64,000 nt of DNA from Vibrio tapetis subsp. quintayensis. GTDB lineage: Bacteria > Pseudomonadota > Gammaproteobacteria > Enterobacterales > Vibrionaceae. The notes under the pieces were generated by a model, which made no database searches, was not told where the DNA came from, and saw only the letters and a program-made list of their open reading frames with translations. This document shows positions 54,819 through 64,000 of the stretch, one piece after another. The stretch's first letter is position 1. Each line of letters starts with the position of its first letter. The stretch is taken from NCBI RefSeq assembly GCF_030409945.1, contig NZ_JAUFQV010000007.1, positions 1 to 64,000 on the forward strand. Reading direction: 5' to 3'. Both the position numbers and the translations under genes were made by a program.

Positions 54819-55215
54819 TATTCCTCTCGGTATATTTGTAATAATGTTCTTGTTCTCAATTAATGCACATGCCAGTAGCAATTGTGGTGAAGAGGTGAGA
54901 GAGCTATATTTTCAATTAAAAGATGCCGCATATGGTTCGAAACCTGACGAAGGTGGAGTTTATCATGCTCCTCCAGTATTAGATAAGTGCATTATAAGTG
55001 TTATTGCAATTAATAATAATGCGGATAAGGACAGACTTTCAAAAAAAGCGTTGAATAGTTGGCAGTCTGAAGCGATTGATATGACTTGTAAGTATTCTGA
55101 ATATATATCAAAAGCATCAGAGTTAGGAGGAGTAAAACATGTATTTAGAGATGTATATAATAGAGAAATCTTCTTTTTAATGGTATCCAGTGATATGTGC
55201 GAAGAGTCAAAATAA
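54802..55215 (+). CDS. Secreted small protein with four cysteines
   Basis: The 137-residue product has a strong signal peptide (FSIPLGIFVIMFLFSINAHA, cut before SSNC) and a mature part of about 113 residues with four cysteines (SNCGEE, LDKCII, MTCKY, DMCEE), enough for two disulfides. The start has an excellent ribosome site (ggagg, 5 nt). The region is markedly AT-richer than neighbouring housekeeping genes. I do not recognise the family; periplasmic immunity proteins of type VI effectors have this size and form. Confidence 0.65.
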   Translation: MKYCFSIPLGIFVIMFLFSINAHASSNCGEEVRELYFQLKDAAYGSKPDEGGVYHAPPVLDKCIISVIAINNNADKDRLSKKALNSWQSEAIDMTCKYSEYISKASELGGVKHVFRDVYNREIFFLMVSSDMCEESK

Positions 55216-55231
55216 AATTATAGGTTGACAA

Positions 55232-55525
55232 ATGTCTAATGATGTTAAAAAGATGAAAAAACAGGCAATGTTGTAGACGCAGCGATACAGTCCACAGTCA
55301 TTGTTTTAGGTAAATTTGCTGAATATGTGCCAAATGATTTTGCTGAAAAAGCTATAAAGCTTTCATCTGGAAAGGTAGGTATTGCAAGCGATATATACAT
55401 TAACATCACTAACAGCAAAAATTAATAATGGGAAAGAATTAACCAAAGACGATGAAATTGATGCGCTGTGTTCTGTAACGCGTGTGGCTACAGTTGTTGG
55501 GACAGCTTATTGTGATACGCACTAG
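55232..55525 (+). pseudogene. Twice-frameshifted orphan gene
   Basis: ATG 55232 opens MSNDVKK then hits a stop at 55274. Shifting frame near 55249 gives EKTGNVVDAAIQSTVIVLGK and continues to ITNSKN and a stop; a second shift near 55418 gives KINNGKELTKDDEIDALCSV and ends at TAG 55523-55525. The three pieces together read as one protein of about 96 residues with a hydrophobic C-terminal half. It overlaps nothing and abuts the IS3 remnant, whose insertion may have truncated it. Family unknown. Confidence 0.55.
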
Positions 55526-55526
55526 C

Positions 55527-56197
55527 AGTTTTGGACACTGAGTTAAGTGAGTACAATCACTAATGAGGTGAATCATGACAAGTAAGAAGAAACGTATTAT
55601 CGATTCTCCTGAATTTAAAGCAGAGACCCTGAAGCTAGCAGAGAAAGTGGGAGTAGCTGGAGCCGCAAGACAGCTCACGTTACATGAATCTCAGCTCTAA
55701 GGATGGCGAAAGGCTACAATGAAAAACAGCAATATTAGCCAGCGAGAACCATAACTGGCCGTTGAAGTAGCTAAGCTAAAAAGACTATTGGCTGAGCAAG
55801 CAGAAGAGCTAGAAATCGTAAAAAAGGCCGCGACCTACTTCGCGAGAAATCTAAAGTAAATTGCTATGAATTTATGCTCGAACACCTGCTGAGCTTCAGT
55901 GTTGCCCGTATGGCTAAGGTGTTCGGAGTTTCTCGAACTGGGTTTTATTATTGGGTTAAGAATCGCCACAAGGCGATTCAACGTGAGTCAGTTCGGCAAA
56001 GGTTTGATACCAAGGTCAAAGAAGCTTTTGACGCTAGCAAAAAACGAGATGGCTCAAGACGTATTCAGATGGAACTGGCTGAGAACGGTGATAGCCATAA
56101 TGTTAAAACCATTGCTGCCAGCATGAAGCGTCAGGATTTAATCCCGAAAGCAGCACGTAAGTTTAAGTGTGCAACTGACGGTAAGCATAAAATGTGA
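55527..56197 (+). mobile_element. Degenerate IS3-family insertion sequence
   Basis: orfA runs 55575-55859 (start MTSKKKRIIDSPEFKAETLK, helix-turn-helix then leucine-zipper-like KLKRLLAEQAEELEIVKKA) but has in-frame stops at 55698-55700 and 55752-55754. orfB starts near 55874 (MLEHLLSFSVARMAKVFGVS, then SRTGFYYWVKNR) and stops at 56197 after about 107 codons, before the DDE catalytic core. The element is therefore dead. Left end lies near 55527 (ttttggacactgagttaag); the right end is missing. Confidence 0.85.
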
Positions 56198-56225
56198 TCT
56201 GCTCCAGTCAGGCTGGAGCAGATCA
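56195..56225. repeat. Perfect 13-bp inverted repeat at the truncated IS end
   Basis: tgatctgctccag and ctggagcagatca are exact inverses around tcagg. The first three bases are the stop codon of the truncated IS orfB. No T-run follows, so this is probably not a simple terminator. Confidence 0.7.
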
Positions 56226-57459
<1,234 letters not shown>

Positions 57460-57474
57460 GTCAGGGGCAGTAAA

Positions 57475-59862
57475 ATGAAATTCAGTGAATCTTGGCTACG
57501 TGAGTGGGTTAAACCTGCAGTAAACAGCGAAGAACTTGCACACCAAATCACAATGGCTGGTTTGGAAGTTGACGAAGTGGCTCCAGTTGCTGGTGAGTTC
57601 ACCGGCGTTAAAGTGGGTAAAGTGGTTGAGTGCGGTCAGCACCCAGACGCCGACAAACTTCAAGTAACAAAAATTGATATTGGTGAAGAAGAGCTGTTAG
57701 ACATCGTATGCGGTGCTTCTAACTGTCGTCTTGGCCTAACAGTAGCCGTTGCTACCGTTGGCGCTGTTCTTCCTGGTAACTTCAAAATTAAGAAAGCAAA
57801 ACTGCGCGGCGTTCCATCGCACGGCATGCTTTGTTCTTTCTCTGAGCTAGGTATCGACGTTGAATCAGACGGCATCCTTGAGCTTCCAGAAGGGACGGCT
57901 CTTGGTATGGATGTTCGTGAGCTTCTAGAGCTTAACGACGTTGCTATCGACGTAGACTTAACAGCAAACCGCGCAGACTGTTTCAGCATCCGTGGCCTTG
58001 CTCGTGAAGTTGGCGTTCTGAACCGTGCAGACGTAACAGAGCCTTCTGTAGAAGCGGTTGCGACAAGCATCGAAGACACAGTATCAGTTGAAATCAAAGC
58101 AACGGATGCGTGTCCACGCTACCTTGGTCGTGTGGTTAAGAACGTAAACGTGAAAGCAGAATCTCCACTTTGGATGCAAGAAAAATTGCGTCGTTGTGGT
58201 ATCCGTTCAATCGATCCAGTTGTAGACATCACAAACTACGTGATGCTAGAGCAAGGCCAACCAATGCACGCATTTGATCTTGCTAAGATCGAAGGCGGTA
58301 TCGTGGTTCGTCTGGCAGAGCAGGGCGAAAAGCTAACACTTCTAGATGGTAATGAAGCAGAGCTAAACAGCAAAACTCTGGTTATTGCTGACCAAAACAA
58401 AGCACTAGCAATTGCGGGTATCTTTGGCGGTCAAGAGTCTGGTGTGACTACTGAAACAACAGACGTTCTTCTAGAAGCGGCATTCTTCGCACCAGACCAT
58501 ATCCGTGGTCGTGCTCGTGCATACGGCTTGCACACAGATTCTTCGCTACGTTTTGAACGTGGTGTAGACGCAACACTTCAAGCAGCGGCAATGGAGCGTG
58601 CAACCCAGCTTCTCGTTGATATTTGTGGTGGTGATGTTGCTCCTGTAAATGGCAGCGAGTCTGAGGCTGATTTGCCAAAAGCAAACACAGTTGCACTTCG
58701 TCGCGCTAAGCTAGACAGCTTATTAGGCCACGAAATTCCATCTACGGATGTGGTTGAGATCTTAACGCGTCTTGGTTGTGATGTAGAAACGACCTCAGAA
58801 GGTTGGACGGCAGTTTCTCCTGCTTGGCGTTTTGATATTGCTATTGAGCAAGATCTTATCGAAGAAGTTGGCCGTATTTACGGTTACGACAACATTCCAA
58901 ACCAATCTCCAGTGGCTGCACTGAAGATGAACGATCACAAAGAAGCAAACCAACCGCTTAAACGCGTTCGTGACCTTCTTGTTGACCGTGGTTACCACGA
59001 AGCAATCACGTACAGCTTTGTTGAACCAGAACAGCAAAAATTGGTTGTTCCAGGTGTAGAGCCACTGATCCTGCCATTCCCAATCTCTGCGGATATGTCA
59101 GCGATGCGTCTTGGTTTGATTCAAGGCCTACTAAACACCGTTGTTCACAACCAGAAGCGTCAACAGTCTCGCGTTCGTTTATTCGAGTCAGGCCTACGTT
59201 TCATCCCTGAAGTAACGGCTGAAAACGGCATGCGTCAAGAAATGATGCTAGCGGGCGTTATTGCTGGTACACGTGGTGAAGAGCACTGGGACATTGAAAC
59301 CAACACCGTTGATTTCTTCGATCTTAAAGGTGACCTAGAAGCGGTACTTGAGCTGACGGCTAACGACAAAGCTTACAGCTTTAAAGCGGCGAAGCACCCA
59401 GCACTTCACCCAGGTCAAACTGCGGCAATTATCGTAGACGGCAAAGAAGTGGGTATCATTGGTACTGTTCATCCAGAATTAGAGCGCAAGTTTGGCCTAA
59501 ACGGTCGCACTATCGTGTTTGAAATTGAGTGGGCTGCTATCAATACTCGCGTGCTTCCGGAAGCGGTAGCGGTATCTAAGTTTCCTGCAAACCGTCGTGA
59601 TATCGCAGTAGTGGTAGACGACGCAGTATTGTCTGGCGACATTGTTGATGCTTGCCTTGCTGCTGGTGGTGAATTCCTAACGGATGCACAACTGTTTGAC
59701 GTTTACGTAGGTAAAGGTGTAAAGGAAGGTAAGAAGAGCCTTGCTATCGCACTTAGTTTACAATCACTAGAACGTACGCTTGAAGATGCAGACATCGCTG
59801 GCGCGGTTGATGCTATCGTTGCTTCAATCTCTGAGAAGTTTGGCGCTGCATTGCGTGACTAA
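57475..59862 (+). CDS. pheT: Phenylalanine-tRNA ligase beta subunit
   Basis: The 795-residue subunit has a tRNA-binding OB domain ([20 protein letters not shown]), the B3/4 editing domain with [18 protein letters not shown] and [11 protein letters not shown]5, a catalytic-like core and a C-terminal ferredoxin-fold anticodon-binding domain ([14 protein letters not shown]). It edits mischarged Tyr-tRNA-Phe. In most gammaproteobacteria ihfA follows; here a terminator ends the operon. Confidence 0.97.
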   Translation: MKFSESWLREWVKPAVNSEELAHQITMAGLEVDEVAPVAGEFTGVKVGKVVECGQHPDADKLQVTKIDIGEEELLDIVCGASNCRLGLTVAVATVGAVLPGNFKIKKAKLRGVPSHGMLCSFSELGIDVESDGILELPEGTALGMDVRELLELNDVAIDVDLTANRADCFSIRGLAREVGVLNRADVTEPSVEAVATSIEDTVSVEIKATDACPRYLGRVVKNVNVKAESPLWMQEKLRRCGIRSIDPVVDITNYVMLEQGQPMHAFDLAKIEGGIVVRLAEQGEKLTLLDGNEAELNSKTLVIADQNKALAIAGIFGGQESGVTTETTDVLLEAAFFAPDHIRGRARAYGLHTDSSLRFERGVDATLQAAAMERATQLLVDICGGDVAPVNGSESEADLPKANTVALRRAKLDSLLGHEIPSTDVVEILTRLGCDVETTSEGWTAVSPAWRFDIAIEQDLIEEVGRIYGYDNIPNQSPVAALKMNDHKEANQPLKRVRDLLVDRGYHEAITYSFVEPEQQKLVVPGVEPLILPFPISADMSAMRLGLIQGLLNTVVHNQKRQQSRVRLFESGLRFIPEVTAENGMRQEMMLAGVIAGTRGEEHWDIETNTVDFFDLKGDLEAVLELTANDKAYSFKAAKHPALHPGQTAAIIVDGKEVGIIGTVHPELERKFGLNGRTIVFEIEWAAINTRVLPEAVAVSKFPANRRDIAVVVDDAVLSGDIVDACLAAGGEFLTDAQLFDVYVGKGVKEGKKSLAIALSLQSLERTLEDADIAGAVDAIVASISEKFGAALRD

Positions 59863-59882
59863 CTTTAGTAAGAGTTAAACTT

Positions 59883-59912
59883 AAAAAGCAGGCTTTTACG
59901 CCTGCTTTTTTT
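59883..59912 (+). terminator. Intrinsic terminator after pheT
   Basis: aaaaagcaggc and gcctgcttttt form an 11-bp perfect stem with a 6-nt loop and a following T-run. Confidence 0.9.
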
Positions 59913-60061
59913 ATGTCTGTTGTTTTAAGCCAAAATCGAAACAAGTAAAACTTTAATAATATAAATCATTTAACTATCATCTATAATGCGAGCTTAATAA
60001 GTACAGTCAACTGAACAAGGACGTACTGATCGGCAATGGCCGTTATCACCTAGGTGTCATT

Positions 60062-60679
60062 ATGGAAAGAAATAGAGTTCTAGTGCTATTCGCACACCCA
60101 TCCCAACATCGCTCTGAAGTTAATCAACCGTTATTTGATGCCGCCATGGTTGCCAAAGGGGTAACGGCAATCGACCTATACGCTGAGTATCCAACCTTTA
60201 ATGTCAATATCGAGAGGGAGCAGCAAAGGCTTCGCGATCACGACGTTGTTATCTTCCAGTTTCCGCTATTTTGGTATTCCACACCCGCAATATTGAAAGA
60301 GTGGCAAGATCTTGTCTTAGAGTACGGATTTGCATACGGTAATGAGGGCACGGCGCTTTATGGTAAAACCTTTTTCTGTGCACTGTCAGCTGGCGGAAAA
60401 CAAGATGCCTATCAGACTGATGGGTATAACCATTTCACGATAAGAGAGCTACTTCATCCTTTAGAACAGATGGCTTCATTGACGGGAATGCGTTATCTCG
60501 CTCCCTTTACTCTATTTGGCTCAAGGACAGCAGCAGAAGAGGGGCGAATAACAGAGCACGTCAATAAATGGATAACGCTTCTTGATGGCCTAGTGACAGA
60601 CAAAGTGGATCTTAAAGAAGCGCAACACCTAGATAAGCTTAACCACCTAGACATGCTATCCATGGGAGAAAGCCAGTGA
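60062..60679 (+). CDS. Kef ancillary NAD(P)H oxidoreductase (KefF/KefG type)
   Basis: The 205-residue flavodoxin-fold protein contains LVLFAHPSQHRSEVNQPLF (FMN phosphate loop), VIFQFPLFWYSTPAILKEWQ and YGKTFFCALSAGGKQDAY, the pattern of quinone reductases that activate Kef antiporters. It is peripheral on the inner membrane. The last four bases overlap the GTG start of the antiporter gene, matching kefF–kefC and kefG–kefB pairs. I cannot choose between the two names. Confidence 0.88.
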   Translation: MERNRVLVLFAHPSQHRSEVNQPLFDAAMVAKGVTAIDLYAEYPTFNVNIEREQQRLRDHDVVIFQFPLFWYSTPAILKEWQDLVLEYGFAYGNEGTALYGKTFFCALSAGGKQDAYQTDGYNHFTIRELLHPLEQMASLTGMRYLAPFTLFGSRTAAEEGRITEHVNKWITLLDGLVTDKVDLKEAQHLDKLNHLDMLSMGESQ

Positions 60680-62628
60680 CGGGAATATTTCTACAGGCAT
60701 TTGTTTACCTACTTGCTGCGGTTATCGCCGTGCCTATCTCGAAAAAACTCGGACTTGGCTCTGTGCTGGGATACTTAATCGCCGGCGTGGTTATTGGCCC
60801 TGTGATTGGGCTAGTTGGCGAAGAGACATCCGCTATACAGCATTTTGCTGAATTCGGCGTCGTTATGATGCTGTTTTTGGTCGGTTTAGAGCTTGAACCT
60901 AAAATGTTATGGGCCATGCGTCATCGTTTAATGGGCTTGGGCGGTTTGCAAGTCGGTGGTACCACAGCATTGGTTATGATCATCGCCATGCAGTTTGGGC
61001 AAGATTGGAATATTGCTCTAACCATAGGTTTGGTTTTCTCACTGTCTTCCACTGCGATTGTATTGCAGACATTTAACGAGAAGAGTCTTAATAAGACGGA
61101 TGGTGGAAAGAACGCGTTCTCCATCTTGCTGTTTCAAGATATAGCCGTGATTCCCATGCTGGCGTTTATTCCTTTGCTTGCGATACCTGAACTGGTAGAA
61201 CTCGCCAATAAGATGGCCTCTACCGCGGATCATCATGAAGAACTTAACTTGGTGGCTGGTCTATCAAGTTGGATGTATGGTCTAGTGATCACGGCGTCCA
61301 TTGCGATTGTCGTCGTGGGCGGTCATTACTTGAGTCGTCCATTGTTTCGAATGGTCGCCGACTCTGGCTTACGTGAAATATTTACCGCAACGGCATTGAT
61401 GTTAGTGATAGGCATTGCCGCCTTGATGAGCTTAGTGGGTCTATCGCCAGCGTTAGGCACGTTTTTGGCTGGCGTTGTATTGGCAAACAGTGAATTTCGC
61501 CACGAGTTAGAATCGAATATAGAACCGTTTAAAGGGTTGTTGCTTGGCCTGTTCTTTATTACCGTTGGAGCGGGTATCGACTTCACCGTGTTGTTCAATG
61601 ATTTTGGCCTCGTCATCCTACTGACATTGGGCGTCATTGTGATCAAAGGCTCAGTACTCTATTTACTTGCACTGATCTTTCGAATTAAAGGCAGCGATCG
61701 CTGGCTAGTAACGTTAAGTTTGGCGCAAGCCGGAGAGTTTGGTTTTGTGCTACTTGGCTTTACGGTCACAAACCATGTACTACCAACAGACATCGCTCAA
61801 ATGTTGTCCCTTGTTGTGGCGTTGTCGATGTTCTTAACGCCAGGGCTATTTATCCTGTTTGATAAAGTAATCAAACCTCGATTCGAGCAACAAGCAAACG
61901 ATCAAGAACAAGATCACGTTGATGAAAAAGGAACAGTCATTATCGCGGGGATTGGCCGAGTAGGACAGATCATCAACCGGTTGTTAGTCACGAACGGAAT
62001 AAAAACCGTGGTGTTGGATTACCAGGCGGCTCAAGTGGATTTAATGCGCCAAATTGGCACTAAATCGTATTTTGGTGACGCAACTCGCCCCGAGTTATTA
62101 CATACCGCCGGTATAGAAGAGGCCAGTGCGTTCGTTGTAGCGATTGACAACCGAGAAGCGAGCATCGAGCTGGTTAAATACGTGAAGCATACCTATCCGC
62201 ATGTCACTGTCATTGCAAGAGCGTTTGACAGGAGGCACACGTATCAACTGCGAGACGCAGGAGCGGATGTGATTGAATCAGAAACTTACTATTCTGCCTT
62301 GGAGCTCGGTGGCCATACGTTGAAACATCTAGGCTTACATCCTTTCTTCATTGAACAGCAGAAGCACACATTTAAACACATCGATGAAATTAACTCAGAT
62401 GCTCTTTATTCCGAGTGGACCATGCGAGATCCGGAGTCGAATCAAGTTGGGGCTAATTTCCGTAAGTTGTTCATCGAGCTCGAAGAACAGTTTGATCATC
62501 ACATGAAAAAAGACAAACGAGGTAGGCACTCGCTATTGGAAAGGGAGTGGACACCACCACCGAAAGGCTATGCAGATGCTATCGACGAAGAAAATATGAA
62601 CACATCGAAACCATCAGACAGCGTTTAG
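60676..62628 (+). CDS. Glutathione-gated K+/H+ antiporter (KefB/KefC type)
   Basis: The 650-residue protein has about 12 helices of the CPA2 antiporter fold (LGYLIAGVVIGPVIGLVGEE, LALIFRIKGSDRWLVTLSLA), then an RCK domain with a nucleotide loop VIIAGIGRVGQIINRLL and the regulatory region. Electrophile–glutathione adducts open such channels to acidify the cytoplasm and protect the cell. The GTG start overlaps the oxidoreductase stop. A charged C-terminal tail adds length over E. coli KefB/KefC. Confidence 0.92.
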   Translation: MTGIFLQAFVYLLAAVIAVPISKKLGLGSVLGYLIAGVVIGPVIGLVGEETSAIQHFAEFGVVMMLFLVGLELEPKMLWAMRHRLMGLGGLQVGGTTALVMIIAMQFGQDWNIALTIGLVFSLSSTAIVLQTFNEKSLNKTDGGKNAFSILLFQDIAVIPMLAFIPLLAIPELVELANKMASTADHHEELNLVAGLSSWMYGLVITASIAIVVVGGHYLSRPLFRMVADSGLREIFTATALMLVIGIAALMSLVGLSPALGTFLAGVVLANSEFRHELESNIEPFKGLLLGLFFITVGAGIDFTVLFNDFGLVILLTLGVIVIKGSVLYLLALIFRIKGSDRWLVTLSLAQAGEFGFVLLGFTVTNHVLPTDIAQMLSLVVALSMFLTPGLFILFDKVIKPRFEQQANDQEQDHVDEKGTVIIAGIGRVGQIINRLLVTNGIKTVVLDYQAAQVDLMRQIGTKSYFGDATRPELLHTAGIEEASAFVVAIDNREASIELVKYVKHTYPHVTVIARAFDRRHTYQLRDAGADVIESETYYSALELGGHTLKHLGLHPFFIEQQKHTFKHIDEINSDALYSEWTMRDPESNQVGANFRKLFIELEEQFDHHMKKDKRGRHSLLEREWTPPPKGYADAIDEENMNTSKPSDSV

Positions 62629-62699
62629 GCTGGATATGCATTCGTTGGATCTGTTATCGGTGATAGCTTACCGGTAGCAGAACCTAGCCTATAGATACA

Positions 62700-62728
62700 A
62701 CAAAGCCCGCTATAAAAGCGGGCTTTGT
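62700..62728. terminator. Terminator after the Kef operon
   Basis: acaaagcccgc and gcgggctttgt form an 11-bp perfect stem with a 7-nt loop. It lies between the antiporter gene and the minus-strand tRNA genes and may end both transcripts. The arms resemble the tRNA acceptor stem sequence, gcccgc/gcgggc. Confidence 0.75.
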
Positions 62729-62750
62729 GTTTGTTCTTTAAGAACGAATT

Positions 62751-62827
62751 TGGTGCCCGCTACTGGACTCGAACCAGTGACACCTTGCATGTCATGCAAG
62801 TACTCTAACCAACTGAGCTAAGCGGGC
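62751..62827 (-). tRNA. tRNA-Val (GAC)
   Basis: The minus strand folds into a 77-nt cloverleaf: acceptor gcccgct/agcgggc, D-arm gctcagttggttagagt, anticodon stem cttgc/gcaag around loop atgacat (anticodon GAC), T-arm with ggttcgagtcc, and encoded CCA. It reads valine GTC/GTT codons. The downstream copy at 62850 is identical by eye. Confidence 0.95.
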
Positions 62828-62849
62828 GATGTTCTAATTTTGTGGAATA

Positions 62850-62926
62850 TGGTGCCCGCTACTGGACTCGAACCAGTGACACCTTGCATGTCATGCAAGT
62901 ACTCTAACCAACTGAGCTAAGCGGGC
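62850..62926 (-). tRNA. tRNA-Val (GAC), upstream copy
   Basis: This 77-nt cloverleaf is identical by eye to the copy at 62751, including encoded CCA and anticodon GAC, and 22 bases separate the two. Transcription runs from here to the other copy, so they form one tandem transcript. The T-arm and anticodon stem are fully paired. Confidence 0.95.
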
Positions 62927-63235
62927 ATATTCCTTAGAACGAGGGAGATAGTAACGAACGGGTTTCATCCGTGCAAGTATAAATTTCATGTTTTTGAACT
63001 GGTTGGCGACTATATGATCGCATTGTTGTATTTTTAATCTCTTTTGTTGATAAAGCCACGTTATGAGCTTTGATTACGTAGTAAATACAGCGAGCGACTA
63101 TTTTGAGCTATGCAAAATTTCAAGTGAATACTCAACTAGCGCCAAACTGGTCGCATTCCTTTTCTTTGATTCGGTATTTCTCAAGCGTAGCTGGCAATAT
63201 GAAACTCTATGATTTTACTGCTGAGGTTACGATTT
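62927..63235. other. Promoter region of tRNA-Val genes and ligase gene
   Basis: No convincing gene. The tRNA promoter should lie on the minus strand just right of 62926. An upstream in-frame ATG at 63209 could extend the ligase by nine residues. Otherwise nothing recognised. Confidence 0.35.
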
Positions 63236-64000
63236 GTGAAAAGAACAGCAATAGCCACATGTGTCTTTTGGGCGTTAGCCACATGCCCAGCGGCTGCGGT
63301 TAACAGTCAGCTTTACCGAGGTGATGTGTATCAGGAAATCGTACTAGCGAAAAGCTATAAGCCAGGAATGGCACTGGATGATTATTGGGTCAGCGAGAAA
63401 CTGGACGGGATCAGAGCGATTTGGGATGGAAGCCAATTACTCACCAAAAACGGAAACAAAATCCACACGCCGGACTGGTTTACGTCTTCGTTGCCGAGTA
63501 TGAAAATAGAGGGTGAACTTTGGGCTGGGCGAGGTAACTTTAATTTGGTGCAAAATACAGTACTAGATAAAGAGCCAGATGAAAACTTATGGAGACATAT
63601 AGACTTTATGCTTTTCGATCTGCCTCAAGCGGCAGGAGACTATAGAAAAAGATATTATGATATTTTGCATTGGGTTAGGCACATCGATCAAGACCATATA
63701 AAAGAGGTGCTGCACTCGCCAATCAATAGTGAAGTTGAACTGCTGTCGATGTTAGACAACATTGAAGAAAAGTCGGGCGAGGGGTTAATGCTGAGAAAAT
63801 CGACCGGATTATATAATGCCGGGCGTTCTGATGAGTTATTAAAGGTCAAGAAACATCAAGATGCAGAAGCTAAAGTCATTGGATATAAACCGGGCGAAGG
63901 CAAGTACACCGGGATGCTTGGATCACTAAAGGTTCTTAATTCTGATGGTAAAACATTCTTTATTGGCTCCGGGTTAACTGATGAGGAGAGAAGAAACCCT
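63236..64000 (+). CDS. Periplasmic ATP-dependent DNA ligase, 3'-truncated by window edge
   Basis: 255 codons are visible and the frame is open at the window end. A signal peptide (VKRTAIATCVFWALATCPAA, cut before VNS) precedes the adenylation domain with the nucleophile Lys in SEKLDGIRA (motif I), then FMLFDLP, GEGLMLRKS and LLKVKKH (motif V), and the start of the OB domain. This is the small, secreted LigE-type ligase of Vibrio, Haemophilus and relatives, proposed to act on DNA in the periplasm during uptake. GTG 63236 follows gagg; the 63209 ATG is an alternative. Confidence 0.9.
   Translation, partial: MKRTAIATCVFWALATCPAAAVNSQLYRGDVYQEIVLAKSYKPGMALDDYWVSEKLDGIRAIWDGSQLLTKNGNKIHTPDWFTSSLPSMKIEGELWAGRGNFNLVQNTVLDKEPDENLWRHIDFMLFDLPQAAGDYRKRYYDILHWVRHIDQDHIKEVLHSPINSEVELLSMLDNIEEKSGEGLMLRKSTGLYNAGRSDELLKVKKHQDAEAKVIGYKPGEGKYTGMLGSLKVLNSDGKTFFIGSGLTDEERRNP

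Noticed and set aside
54802..55215. Tai4-like type VI amidase immunity protein
   Set aside because: Size, signal peptide and cysteines fit, but no sequence motif I can recognise supports the family.
57660..58097. Minus-strand ORF of 145 codons in pheT
   Set aside because: Serine/arginine-rich antisense product of a codon-biased gene, typical of a shadow frame.
63103..63303. 66-codon plus-strand ORF before the ligase
   Set aside because: It overlaps the ligase signal peptide in another frame and has no ribosome site; the ligase frame is clearly the coding one.

Overview
The window reads as a stretch of chromosome 1 of a Vibrio (Gammaproteobacteria, moderate G+C). The evidence is gene content and order. 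ihfA–relV–tpm–purT–cdd–yohK–yohJ–sbcB, a bacteriohemerythrin–GGDEF protein beside pheST, an H-NOX/hybrid-kinase pair and a PBPRA1643-type SEC-C protein are all Vibrionaceae-like. RelV carries its catalytic residues at the numbers I recall for V. cholerae RelV. I cannot fix the species.

Layout. 1-5.8 kb: the 3' end of a giant type I-secreted adhesin (Ig-like, cadherin/VCBS-like, RTX and VWA modules). 5.9-10.3 kb: rlmI, an inserted chemotaxis receptor, acyP, tusE and a YccA-family gene. 10.5-14.7 kb: a general L-amino-acid ABC importer (aapJQMP). 15-16.1 kb: a Met8/CysG-type siroheme enzyme with a decayed methyltransferase tail, preceded by a possible small RNA. 16.3-21.5 kb: a five-gene translationally coupled operon (LolA-like periplasmic protein, two FtsX/LolC-like permeases, LolD-like ATPase, beta-barrel), the best candidate for an undescribed envelope system. 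22-29.2 kb: ihfA, relV and nucleotide-metabolism genes. 29.4-32.6 kb: small metal-binding, acetyltransferase, VOC and dCMP deaminase genes. 32.8-38.3 kb: a signalling block (periplasmic binding protein plus HAMP-GGDEF-EAL protein; H-NOX plus hybrid kinase). 38.4-46.7 kb: selO, a YCII protein, and a TetR-controlled RND pump with two lipoprotein adaptors. 47-51.1 kb: a large lipoprotein pullulanase. 51.4-52.6 kb: hemerythrin-GGDEF. 52.6-53.6 kb: arcC.

53.7-56.4 kb is a graveyard of remnants: the tail of a carbamoyltransferase, the tail of an IS4-type transposase, AT-rich orphan genes, a doubly frameshifted gene and a degenerate IS3 element with in-frame stops. Housekeeping then resumes with pheST, a Kef K+/H+ antiporter pair, two identical tRNA-Val(GAC) genes and the start of a periplasmic ATP-dependent DNA ligase.

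Themes. There are several gas- and ligand-responsive signalling inputs (H-NOX for NO, hemerythrin for O2/redox, a PhnD-like binding protein), with c-di-GMP enzymes at two sites. Nucleotide salvage is clustered (purT with a PurR box, cdd with a CRP-like site). A family of AGGC-containing heptanucleotide tandem repeats lies in 3' intergenic gaps in the first 25 kb. All functions are from reading sequence and recalled family knowledge; no search was run.
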